A DNA stretch of 64,000 nt from Acinetobacter sp. ANC 7912 (GTDB taxonomy: Bacteria; Pseudomonadota; Gammaproteobacteria; Pseudomonadales; Moraxellaceae), in assembly GCF_039862785.1 (NCBI RefSeq), contig NZ_CP156795.1:1-64000 (forward strand). Direction: 5' to 3'. Within the stretch, counting starts at the first letter, position 1, and the number at the start of each line of letters is the position of its first letter. The translations under genes and the position numbers were made by a program. The notes beneath the pieces were generated by a model. It was not told the DNA's origin and searched no databases. It was given only the letters and a program-made list of their open reading frames with translations. Of the stretch, positions 52,595 through 61,173 are shown one piece after another.

Positions 52595-53496
52595 TGCAGC
52601 AGCTTTTGTGCATCTGTGGACAGCAAGAATTGACTGAAATGCTGATAGGCCGTACTCAGTTCATCAAAATTCTTTGCTGCGAGTAATAATTTTCGGTTGG
52701 CCCAGTTTCCGGTCAGTTTAATTTGCTTGAAGGCATACAGTCGAGACAGACGTTGTGCAGCACGTTGCGGCATGATGGCGATACCGACACCATTGGCCAC
52801 CACCTGGGCAATTGCGGCAAAATTAGGTAAGCGTAGGCGGTACTGAATCTCGCAGTTCAGTAATCTGGCCTGGGTTTCAATCGACTGTTGTAGCGAGTGA
52901 TATTGCATCAAACCGACAAAGGGATAATTCAGACAGTCCGCCAGCTTTAATTTTGACTCCTGGTTTAATTCATGCTGCTGTGGGCAAATCAGTACCAAGG
53001 GATCATCGGAAAATTCCAGAGTCTGCAGTTCGGGTGCAGGGAAAAAACTCGAGATCAGTCCCAGTTTGGCAGTGCCACTGGTGATCGCCTGAATGATGTC
53101 ATTGCTTTCCGCTTCTTTGAGATCGATCTGAATATTCGGATTATTCACCAGATATTGTGGCAGCAGCAGGGGCAGGTACTCGCTTTGTGCGGAGGAATTG
53201 CACCATAAGCTGATATTGGAATGTGATCCTTCACTAAACGCAGCCATGGCCTGTGCCAGTTGCTGTCCCTGTTGTAGCATCGCTTGGGCATGCTCGGCAA
53301 AGACCTGTCCGGCAAAGGTCAGTTTGACTCCGCCAGCATGTCGGGTAAACAGGCTGACCTGATAGTGCTGTTCCAGTTTTTTAATCCGCTCACTGGCCGC
53401 CTGCAGGGAAATGGCAGAGCTTTCGGCTCCTTTGGTCAGACTGCCGCTATCGACAATATTTAAAAACAGGCGTAAATCAAAAAAATCCAGACGCAT
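52591..53496 (-). CDS. LysR-family transcriptional regulator
   Basis: A 301-residue regulator. The N-terminal winged helix-turn-helix reads LRLFLNIVDSGSLTKGAESSAISLQAASERIKKLEQHYQVSLFTR, followed by a periplasmic-binding-type effector domain (about 90-300). The start at 53496 is typical of LysR proteins; an ATG at 53511 adds five residues, and neither has a clear ribosome-binding site. It converges with the TSUP exporter gene, so it may not regulate it by the usual divergent layout. Confidence 0.88.
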   Translation of the reverse strand: MRLDFFDLRLFLNIVDSGSLTKGAESSAISLQAASERIKKLEQHYQVSLFTRHAGGVKLTFAGQVFAEHAQAMLQQGQQLAQAMAAFSEGSHSNISLWCNSSAQSEYLPLLLPQYLVNNPNIQIDLKEAESNDIIQAITSGTAKLGLISSFFPAPELQTLEFSDDPLVLICPQQHELNQESKLKLADCLNYPFVGLMQYHSLQQSIETQARLLNCEIQYRLRLPNFAAIAQVVANGVGIAIMPQRAAQRLSRLYAFKQIKLTGNWANRKLLLAAKNFDELSTAYQHFSQFLLSTDAQKLLH

Positions 53497-53562
53497 CGGC
53501 AGGATGCCCATTACAAAGAATTAGTCTATCTTAACCAATTCCTCAACCAAATAAAAAAGCAG

Positions 53563-53572
53563 CCTTGGTGGC
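53563..53572. repeat. IS4 target-site duplication, left copy
   Basis: CCTTGGTGGC, repeated exactly at 54842-54851 on the other side of the element. Confidence 0.85.
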
Positions 53573-54841
53573 CATTGCTGTCCCACAATTTTTCACAAGA
53601 GGAAGCTCATTTGAGCTTCCTCTTGTTTTATGGGTATTTTATCGGGTGAAAATAAAGCTTTTAAAGTTCTTCTTTCAAACAAATTCACTTGAATTATTCT
53701 GAGTAAACGTTGAACTGTCCAACCTGTTTTCCCTAAATGTTGAGCGAAACTCACCAATAAATAGGCGATCATCGCAATCCAGATTTGTGTCTGAATTGCG
53801 TTCCTGCTGCGGCCTAGAAACGCTTTTAATTTGAGATTCTGCTTAATCGCCTTAAAGAACAGCTCAACTTTCCAACGATCTTTATAAATCGCCGCAATGG
53901 TGGAGGCGGCTAAATGAAAGTTATTGCTGAGAAAGCTAAAGTGCTTGCCACTTTGCTGATCTCTATATTCAATTCTTCTTAACACTGGGGCTTTTCTTTT
54001 TAGAGCATGTGCGCTATTCAGCTGAATGGTTTCATCTTTTAGAATACCTTTGGATTCAAGCACTGGATGTTGCTGGATTACCTGATACACAGATTTAGGC
54101 CTAAAACGTGTGACAAATCCAATGTTTTGAGCAGTCAGATTTGCATACCATTGGTAATCGACATAGCCTTTATCAAAAACTACAATGCTGCCAGCAGGAA
54201 ACTGGAATTTGCGGCCTTGTACCATGTCATTTTCTTTGCCATTTTCAACTGCAACAAACTCAGGAATATCATTGCTGTGATTCAATCCTATGCTGAGTTT
54301 CATGCTGGCTTTTGAGTCGTGAACTTTGGCCCATTCACATAAGGAAAGCGACAGGTTAATATGACTGGCATCCAAGGAATACAAGGGATTCTTAAAGCGA
54401 AATTTATGAGCTACTTTTGAGTGTTCATAGTATTTAAGCAACTTGTAAAATAGCTGTTGATACAAGGCAGCAGGCTGCTGCTCATTGATTCGTGCCAGCG
54501 TGCTTCGGGGAATAGACTTTGCTCCGAGATGACTTAGCTTTTCCTGTTGGCACTCCAAATTGGACTGAATATCTCTCAGACTTTGCCTACAAGAGAATTG
54601 AGACATCAATATGGCAATAAACTGATCCCACCGGGAAGCCGCTCTAAATTTCTGTCCAACATGGTGTACTTTAGCAAGTTGTTCAAAATCCTGTCGCACA
54701 ACAGGTTTAATTAGCTCATGAAATACGGTATTCTGATGTGACAAAACCTGAATCCTGGTCGTTAAAGTGTTTGTTTGCACTCATATTTTAACTGTTAGGA
54801 CTCAGGTTTTTTTATTTAAAGCAAACTATGGGACAGCAGTG
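53573..54841 (-). mobile_element. IS4-family insertion sequence
   Basis: 1269 bp with terminal inverted repeats (CATTGCTGTCCCACA left; CACTGCTGTCCCATA read inward from the right) and a perfect 10-bp target duplication CCTTGGTGGC. It carries one intact transposase. Removing it and one duplication restores AAGCAGCC-TTGGT-GGCTGCTT, a terminator hairpin between the LysR and permease genes. Confidence 0.9.
53593..54780 (-). CDS. IS4-family transposase
   Basis: 395 residues. The N-terminal part (about 15-110) resembles the DUF4372 domain of this IS4 branch. The DDE core shows LYSLDASHINL (first Asp), VVFDKGYVDYQW (second Asp) and the Y-(2)-R-(3)-E-(6)-K signature in YKDRWKVELFFKAIKQNLK with the catalytic Glu. 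The frame is intact. Confidence 0.93.
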   Translation of the reverse strand: MQTNTLTTRIQVLSHQNTVFHELIKPVVRQDFEQLAKVHHVGQKFRAASRWDQFIAILMSQFSCRQSLRDIQSNLECQQEKLSHLGAKSIPRSTLARINEQQPAALYQQLFYKLLKYYEHSKVAHKFRFKNPLYSLDASHINLSLSLCEWAKVHDSKASMKLSIGLNHSNDIPEFVAVENGKENDMVQGRKFQFPAGSIVVFDKGYVDYQWYANLTAQNIGFVTRFRPKSVYQVIQQHPVLESKGILKDETIQLNSAHALKRKAPVLRRIEYRDQQSGKHFSFLSNNFHLAASTIAAIYKDRWKVELFFKAIKQNLKLKAFLGRSRNAIQTQIWIAMIAYLLVSFAQHLGKTGWTVQRLLRIIQVNLFERRTLKALFSPDKIPIKQEEAQMSFLL

Positions 54842-54851
54842 CCTTGGTGGC
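54842..54851. repeat. IS4 target-site duplication, right copy
   Basis: CCTTGGTGGC, matching 53563-53572. Confidence 0.85.
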
Positions 54852-54874
54852 TGCTTTCTCATGATTTTTAAAAA

Positions 54875-56170
54875 TTATTTTTTATCGACCAGTCCAAAGA
54901 ACCAGTTCAGAAACAGGGCAGCAAACGTTGCAGTTCCGATCCCGCCAAGGTTAAAGTCACCAAAGGTCAGGGCGAAGTCACCAGTTCCGAGAATAATAGT
55001 TACTGCTGCGACCATCAGGTTTTTGTTTTGCGAGAAGTCGACCTTGTTTTCAATCCAGATTTTTGCGCCGGCAATGGTAATTAGACCAAAGACTACAATC
55101 GAAGCACCGGTCAGGATCGCGGTTGGAATGGTATGAATAATCGCACCAAATTTTGGAGATAATCCTAAGAAAATTGCAAATACACCGGCAATGGCAAAGA
55201 TAATGGTGGAATAGACACGAGTCACGGCCATAACCCCAATGTTTTCACCATAAGTGGTCATGCCCGGAGCACCGACACCACCTGCCAAGGTTGTTGCAAC
55301 ACCATCTGCGAAGAAGGCTTTACCAATCTGTGGATCTAGGTTTTCACCGGTCATCGCACCGACGGCTTTGATATGGCCCAGGTTTTCTGCCAGCAAGATC
55401 AGCGCAATCGGGGCAATGATCAGCATGGCATTCACTTCAAACACCGGTGCATGGAAATGCGGTACCCCAAACCAGGCAGCTTCCTGAACTGGAGCAAAGT
55501 TGATGGGTGTTCCATGGCCCAGTACATTACTGAGTATGTAATACACGATATAGGACAGCAGCAGGCCGACTAGCAGTAACAGGCGTTGCAGCAGGCCACG
55601 GGTGAACACAGCAATCGAACCCATACACAGTACGGTCACCAGTGACATCCACATATTAAAGGTATTGCCCATCACATTTTTCACGGTTACTGGTGCCAGG
55701 TTCAGACCAATGATCATGACCACGGCACCCGTCACTACTGGGGGCATCAGCTTTTCAATCCAGCGGGTTCCGGTCGCCATGACCAGCAGACCAAAAATGG
55801 CATAGATCACGCCACAGGCCATGATCCCGCCTGCAGCTACTGCGATATTTGGATTCACACCATTGGTTCCGGCATAACCTGTTGCTGCAATCACCACACC
55901 AATAAAGGCAAAGCTTGAACCCAGGTAACTTGGGACACGACCACCGGTCATCAGGAAGAACAGGATGGTACATACCCCTGACATTAAAATCGCCAGGTTC
56001 GGGTCAAAACCCATCAGGAACGGTGCCAGTACAGTTGCACCAAACATGGCAAACGCGTGTTGTACACCCAGGATTAATGATTGTGCAGGTGGTAAATATT
56101 CTGCGGTGCCTACTGGTCGTGCATCGATACTGCCTTCATAAGGGCGCCATTTGGGGAACCAATTGGACAT
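54875..56170 (-). CDS. NCS2-family nucleobase permease (UraA/RutG-like)
   Basis: A 431-residue membrane protein with about 14 spans. Family marks are ILGVQHAFAMFGATVLAPFLMG near the start, the LLAENLGHIKAVGAMTG segment with the conserved Glu, and GGVGAPGMTTYGENIGVMAVTRVYS. Members import uracil or xanthine with H+; the sequence is closer to the uracil/pyrimidine (UraA/RutG) side. Its downstream terminator was split by the IS4 element, so read-through toward LysR may now differ. Confidence 0.9.
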   Translation of the reverse strand: MSNWFPKWRPYEGSIDARPVGTAEYLPPAQSLILGVQHAFAMFGATVLAPFLMGFDPNLAILMSGVCTILFFLMTGGRVPSYLGSSFAFIGVVIAATGYAGTNGVNPNIAVAAGGIMACGVIYAIFGLLVMATGTRWIEKLMPPVVTGAVVMIIGLNLAPVTVKNVMGNTFNMWMSLVTVLCMGSIAVFTRGLLQRLLLLVGLLLSYIVYYILSNVLGHGTPINFAPVQEAAWFGVPHFHAPVFEVNAMLIIAPIALILLAENLGHIKAVGAMTGENLDPQIGKAFFADGVATTLAGGVGAPGMTTYGENIGVMAVTRVYSTIIFAIAGVFAIFLGLSPKFGAIIHTIPTAILTGASIVVFGLITIAGAKIWIENKVDFSQNKNLMVAAVTIILGTGDFALTFGDFNLGGIGTATFAALFLNWFFGLVDKK

Positions 56171-56420
56171 AAAATGAGCACTCTAAAGATAAATTGTGCA
56201 CATCATACTCTTGTTTTTTAGAAGATTTAATTGCTGATACAAATTTTTTGTTCAAACTAATTTCATGACTTTATTTAAATTTACTGAACGGTAAAAGTTT
56301 TTTGAATTAAAAGTAAAAACAAATCAGTGTATTAATTCTGTAAACAGTCTATGTGTGAACCTATAAATAAATCTGATGGGCTATATAAGTAAAGCATTTT
56401 GGAATAGTTGACTGATCAAT

Positions 56421-56452
56421 AAAAAAGCACATCGCGAAGGATGTGCTTTTTT
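56421..56452 (-). terminator. Terminator after ppc
   Basis: AAAAAAGCACATC and GATGTGCTTTTTT pair around a 6-nt loop with T-runs on both strands. Confidence 0.9.
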
Positions 56453-56467
56453 GTGACTTGTAAATTA

Positions 56468-59152
56468 TTAGCCTGTATTACGTAAACCGGCAGCAATCCC
56501 CGCGATACTCACCATCAGGGCATGGTCAACCGGGGTATTTTCGGCATTTTGCTGTGCCAGATACAGACGACGACGTTTCATCAGTTCAGCTTGGAGCAGA
56601 TGCAGCGGTAACAGGTAAGGCTTACGCACACGCATAGATTGATCCAAGACATCATTGCTGGTCAGCAGTTTTGATTCACCTTTCAGGGTGAGCAGGGTCT
56701 GTACGCCGTCTTTCAAACGTTGACGCAGTTCTTCACCGAGCAATTTCAGATCCGGATCATCAGTCAGATGCGATTCATAGTACAGCGCCACATCGGCATC
56801 TGCTTTCGACAGTACCATTTCCAGCATGTCGATCAGGGTCTGGAAGTATGGCCACTGCGCCAGCATTTCATCCAGGGTTGGGCGCTGACCTTGTTCCAGC
56901 ACTTCATTCAGCGCTGCACCAGTACCCAGCCAGGCTGGCAGCATCAGACGGATTTGGGTCCAGGCAAAGACCCAAGGAATGGCACGTAGTGACTCGATCC
57001 CGCCGCTGACTTTACGTTTCGCCGGGCGTGAACCGAGTGGCAGCATTTGCAGTTCCAGTTCCGGGGTTACGGTACGCAAATATTTCACAAAATGTGGATT
57101 TTCACGCACGGTCTGGCGATACACATTCACCGACAGATCGGTCATTTTGTGCATCAGCTCACGCCATTCCGGTTTAGGATTTGGCGGTGGCAGCAGAGTC
57201 GCTTCCAGAGTCGCCGCGGTATAGATTTCCAGGTTTTGTAGCGCAATGGTTTCCAGACCGAACTTGAAGCGGATCATTTCCCCCTGTTCAGTCACGCGGA
57301 TCGCACCCGAAATCGAACCAGGTGGCTGTGAGAACAGTGCCTGTTGCGTTGGTGCACCACCACGGCTGATGGAACCGCCACGGCCGTGGAATAGGGTCAG
57401 TTTCACGTCATGCTGTTTGGCAACGGCAGTCAGCTCTTCCTGCGCACGGTACTGTGCCCAGTTGGCAGACATAAAGCCGGCATCTTTAGCCGAGTCTGAA
57501 TAACCAATCATGACTTCATGTTTACCCTGAATATGCTGCTTGTACCAGTGCATATTGAACAGGGTCGACATGGTGTCCGCTGCACCATCGAGGTCTTTTA
57601 GCGTTTCGAATAAAGGCACCACACGGAGTGGATGTTTGATTCCAGCTTCTTTTTGTAATAGGAGCACAGCCAGCACGTCACTTGGGTATTCCGCCATCGA
57701 GATGATATAGGCACCGAGCGACTCACTTGGCTGCTGTGCCAGTGTACGCATGGTGGCAAAGACTTCCTGCACATCCGGATGTTCAATCAGGCTGCCGGCC
57801 GGTTCGTTCAGGTATTTCGGTAATAATGGACGTTTGCTTTGCAGTTCCTGTAGCAGGAAGTTCTGACGTGCCTGTTCCGTCCAGGTTTCAAAATTACCTA
57901 AGCCTAAGTATTCAGTAATTGCGGAAATCGCCTGACGGTGACGGCCAGATTCCTGACGGATATCCAGTTTTAGCAGTTCAATCCCGAAACTGTTGACGCG
58001 ATAGATGAAGTCGAGCAGCTTGCCATTGGCAATTTCCGGCAGGTTGCAGTCCATCAGCGAGCGGTAGCACAGTAATAAAGGCTGTAATAGCTCATCTTTC
58101 GTTTTGATCACTCGGCTATCATCGGCATCTTTACCATGCAGTTTTTCTGCCAGCCAGTTACGGGTGGCTTTCAGGCGTTCACGAGTATCGCGCAGATATT
58201 CACGGTACGGTTCCGGATGCGATTTGCCCAGTGCCTGTTGCAGTTCTTCGCTGCATTGCTGGATCGACAGTTCCCAGCGCAAGTCTTCGATATCACGTAA
58301 ATACAGATCCGCGGCTTTCCAGCGAGACAGCCACAGCACTTCCTGAGTCACATGATGAGTCACATTCGGGTTGCCGTCACGGTCACCACCCATCCAGGAA
58401 GCAAAACGGACTGGCGCAACACTCAGCGGTAGAGGCTGACCACATTGGTCCTGTACCATTTCATTCAGTTCACGGATGAATTTGGGTACCGCATTCCACA
58501 AAGTTTGCTCAATGGTGGTAAAGCCCCATTTGGCTTCATCCACCGGAGTCGGGCGGTGTTGGCGGATTTCATCGGTCTGCCAGGCAGAAGTAATCAGCTG
58601 TTTCAGATCAGCCAATACTTCCTGACGTTCACGCGGTGTCAGTTTTTGCTGGTCACATTTGGACAGGCAGTTATTGATGCCATCATATTTCTGAATCAGG
58701 GTCCGGCGGCTGACTTCGGTCGGATGCGCGGTCAGCACCAGTTCAATTTTCAGTTCACAGATCTGTTGATACAGGGTTTCAGAGGAAATTTCTTTCTGTT
58801 TGAATTTTTCAAACAACGGCACTAGTGGATTTGGTGATTCAGCTGTTTCATCAAACTCGCTTTGGCGGCGGCGGCGTACCACATGATATTGCTCGGCAAT
58901 ATTGGCAAAGTTCAGGAAGTGGGTAAAGGCACGCGCCAGAGGGAGAATTTCATGATCTTCCAGACTCAGGAACAGTTGCTCAAGTTGCTTTTCTGCTTCA
59001 ACCTGACCATCACGTGCGCCTTTGGACAATGCACGGATCTGTTCGACCTGATTAAACAAATCTTGTCCTGCATGCAGCTTTAAGGTTTCACCCAGCAGGT
59101 TACCCAGTAAGCGAACGTCATCACGCAGTGGTGCATCAATCTGTTGAGCCAT
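56468..59152 (-). CDS. ppc: Phosphoenolpyruvate carboxylase
   Basis: An 894-residue enzyme fixing bicarbonate on PEP to give oxaloacetate, replenishing the TCA cycle. The start at 59152 (MAQQIDAPLRDDVRLLG) has GAGGGGAT upstream; the frame is open to 59203. Motifs: ELVLTAHPTEVSRR with the catalytic His, ASWMGGDRDGNPNVT, FHGRGGSISRGGAPT, and the C-terminal end MVSIAGIAAGLRNTG with the conserved terminal Gly. Monocistronic, with its own terminator. Confidence 0.97.
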   Translation of the reverse strand: MAQQIDAPLRDDVRLLGNLLGETLKLHAGQDLFNQVEQIRALSKGARDGQVEAEKQLEQLFLSLEDHEILPLARAFTHFLNFANIAEQYHVVRRRRQSEFDETAESPNPLVPLFEKFKQKEISSETLYQQICELKIELVLTAHPTEVSRRTLIQKYDGINNCLSKCDQQKLTPRERQEVLADLKQLITSAWQTDEIRQHRPTPVDEAKWGFTTIEQTLWNAVPKFIRELNEMVQDQCGQPLPLSVAPVRFASWMGGDRDGNPNVTHHVTQEVLWLSRWKAADLYLRDIEDLRWELSIQQCSEELQQALGKSHPEPYREYLRDTRERLKATRNWLAEKLHGKDADDSRVIKTKDELLQPLLLCYRSLMDCNLPEIANGKLLDFIYRVNSFGIELLKLDIRQESGRHRQAISAITEYLGLGNFETWTEQARQNFLLQELQSKRPLLPKYLNEPAGSLIEHPDVQEVFATMRTLAQQPSESLGAYIISMAEYPSDVLAVLLLQKEAGIKHPLRVVPLFETLKDLDGAADTMSTLFNMHWYKQHIQGKHEVMIGYSDSAKDAGFMSANWAQYRAQEELTAVAKQHDVKLTLFHGRGGSISRGGAPTQQALFSQPPGSISGAIRVTEQGEMIRFKFGLETIALQNLEIYTAATLEATLLPPPNPKPEWRELMHKMTDLSVNVYRQTVRENPHFVKYLRTVTPELELQMLPLGSRPAKRKVSGGIESLRAIPWVFAWTQIRLMLPAWLGTGAALNEVLEQGQRPTLDEMLAQWPYFQTLIDMLEMVLSKADADVALYYESHLTDDPDLKLLGEELRQRLKDGVQTLLTLKGESKLLTSNDVLDQSMRVRKPYLLPLHLLQAELMKRRRLYLAQQNAENTPVDHALMVSIAGIAAGLRNTG

Positions 59153-59297
59153 TTTTATATCCCCTCTGTTATATGCTTTGACTATACCGCTCCTGTCCGA
59201 CATTCCAAGCCTGTTACAGACAAAAGTCGGACATGGTCTGCTTATAAATTAACAGTTGTCAGACCAATTTATGTGAATTTGGTTATAAATTGGCAGC

Positions 59298-59915
59298 TTA
59301 GTGGGCGTAGCGCAATAAGAAAATCTGAATAGCGTCCTGAATGATTATTTGCTGCTGTGCGGCATCGGGGATGGGCAGGACGCCGAGCATGACTTGTTGA
59401 TGCCGGTTACCAAACAGTAAGGACATCATCAGCTCCGTCTGTTTGATAGGGTCATCGGGCTGAATAAATTGATATTGCTGAGCAAGACTGAAGAAATTTC
59501 CCCAGAGCTGATCCAGAAAGCCATGTGAGGCGCGAAAGAACTGGGTGAGCAATGGGCTTTGTTCGGCAGCCAGTTCCATCAATAACAAATCTAATTTAAT
59601 GGCTTCTGGCAAATTGACGATGTTCATCGACAGGGCGCAGGTCTCGTAAAACACCGTTTTAAAGTCACTCTCAGCTTTGAGCTCGATTGGACGGGCCTGA
59701 ATGATGTGCTCGCAGGTATCTTCAATGGCGCAGGTAAAAAGATTAGCCTTGTCCTGAAAATGGTTATACACCGTCAGTTTGGTCACGCCCGCTGCCTGGG
59801 CAATCTGGTTCATGCTGGAACCATGATAGCCATGCTGCAAAAACAGCTGTGTCGCGGCATCCAGGATACGTTGACGCTTTTCTAAATCCTTGGGACGTCC
59901 TACCGAAATTTGCAC
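59298..59915 (-). CDS. TetR-family repressor
   Basis: A 205-residue regulator. The N-terminal helix-turn-helix reads RILDAATQLFLQHGYHGSSMNQIAQAAGVTKLTVYNHFQDKANLF (about 15-60), followed by a helical ligand domain. It is divergent from an RND adaptor-pump operon, with a palindromic operator between them, so it very likely represses that operon and itself. The ligand is unknown. Confidence 0.9.
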   Translation of the reverse strand: MQISVGRPKDLEKRQRILDAATQLFLQHGYHGSSMNQIAQAAGVTKLTVYNHFQDKANLFTCAIEDTCEHIIQARPIELKAESDFKTVFYETCALSMNIVNLPEAIKLDLLLMELAAEQSPLLTQFFRASHGFLDQLWGNFFSLAQQYQFIQPDDPIKQTELMMSLLFGNRHQQVMLGVLPIPDAAQQQIIIQDAIQIFLLRYAH

Positions 59916-59962
59916 TATCTCATCCAGAAAAAATAAATATGGTCATTGATTTATCTTGATTA

Positions 59963-59998
59963 TTTTAATTAGTGTACCGCATGGTATATTAATTAAAA
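59963..59998. promoter_or_regulatory. TetR-type operator dyad
   Basis: TTTTAATTAGTGTACC (59963-59978) and GGTATATTAATTAAAA (59983-59998) are inverted repeats matching at 14 of 16 positions, separated by GCAT. The dyad lies in the divergent promoter region between the TetR gene and the RND operon. Confidence 0.65.
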
Positions 59999-60064
59999 AA
60001 TCACCAATTCAATATATCGCAGTCTATTCAGTAGAAAAACCATTATTAGATAAGAGCGGATAAC

Positions 60065-61171
60065 ATGAGCATGATGCAGCACTTCCTGACGGGCATGGTT
60101 ATCGCCTGCAGTGTGACTCTGTGGGGATGTAGCAACAATAATGCAGCAGGAACAGAACAGGAAGTTCCTTTTGTGATGGTGACCCAGCCAAACACCTCCT
60201 ATACCGAACAGAAAAGCTATGCCGGAGATGTGCAGGCACGCCAGCAAACACCACTAGCCTTCCGGGTCGGTGGCCAGATTACCCAGCGTTTTGTCGATGT
60301 GGGTGATCAGGTCAGAGTAGGGCAGGTACTGGCAACGCTAGATATCCGGGATGCGGAATTGCAACTGAATGCAGCACGTGCCCAGCTGGAAAGTGCCCAG
60401 TCTGCTGCCCAGATTGCTGAAGATGAGCTGAACCGCTTTAAACAGTTGCTGCCAACCAATGCGGTGAGCCGTTCACAATATGATGCCGTGGAAAACCAGT
60501 ACAAGGCTGCCATGTCGAACCTGAAACAGGCACAGTCCAATTATGATGTCAGCCGGAATCAGACCGGCTATAACCGTTTGGTAGCGAATAAAAATGGGGT
60601 GGTGACTGCACGGCATATCGAAGTGGGGCAGGTCGTGGCGGCAGGGCAGGCCGCTTATGAAATTGCCTTGAATGGCGACCGTGAAGTTGTGATTGGGGTG
60701 CCGGAACAGGCAATCGGCGAGATCAAGGTCGGCCAACCCGCTTGGGTCACCCTGTGGTCTAAAAATGGTGAAAAATTCAGTGCTTATGTTCGTGAAATTT
60801 CTCCGGCTGCGGACCAATCCCGTACCTTTACTGTTCGTGTGGCCTTACGTGAAGGCCAGCAGTCGATTCAGCTTGGTCAAAGTGCTCGGGTATTCTTTAT
60901 TAAAAATCAGGACAATGCTTTAAGTGTGCCACTGTCCAGTATTTCTGCCATCGATGGCCAAGCCTATGTCATGGTGGTGCAGCCAGATTCAACCGTACGT
61001 AAAGTTTCAGTACAGATTGGCGCCTATGACCGTGATTCAGTACCGGTGTTGAGTGGACTGAAAGCGAATGATTATGTGGTGATTGGCGGGATTCACTTGT
61101 TACGTGACCAGCAGAAAATCCGACCGATTGACCGCCAGAACCGTAGCGTTACTATCCAGGCTGGAGGTTAA
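60065..61171 (+). CDS. RND efflux periplasmic adaptor (membrane fusion) lipoprotein
   Basis: A 368-residue membrane-fusion protein. The N-terminus MSMMQHFLTGMVIACSVTLWGC is a lipoprotein signal with Cys22. The typical order follows: barrel start (FVMVTQPNTSYTEQKSYAGDV), lipoyl half-motif (LAFRVGGQITQRFVDVGDQVRVGQVLATLD), alpha-hairpin (about 95-170), second lipoyl half (LVANKNGVVTARHIEVGQVVAAGQ) and beta-barrel. It links the inner-membrane pump to an outer-membrane channel, whose gene is not visible. The pump gene follows after 2 bp. Confidence 0.92.
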   Translation: MSMMQHFLTGMVIACSVTLWGCSNNNAAGTEQEVPFVMVTQPNTSYTEQKSYAGDVQARQQTPLAFRVGGQITQRFVDVGDQVRVGQVLATLDIRDAELQLNAARAQLESAQSAAQIAEDELNRFKQLLPTNAVSRSQYDAVENQYKAAMSNLKQAQSNYDVSRNQTGYNRLVANKNGVVTARHIEVGQVVAAGQAAYEIALNGDREVVIGVPEQAIGEIKVGQPAWVTLWSKNGEKFSAYVREISPAADQSRTFTVRVALREGQQSIQLGQSARVFFIKNQDNALSVPLSSISAIDGQAYVMVVQPDSTVRKVSVQIGAYDRDSVPVLSGLKANDYVVIGGIHLLRDQQKIRPIDRQNRSVTIQAGG

Positions 61172-61173
61172 GT

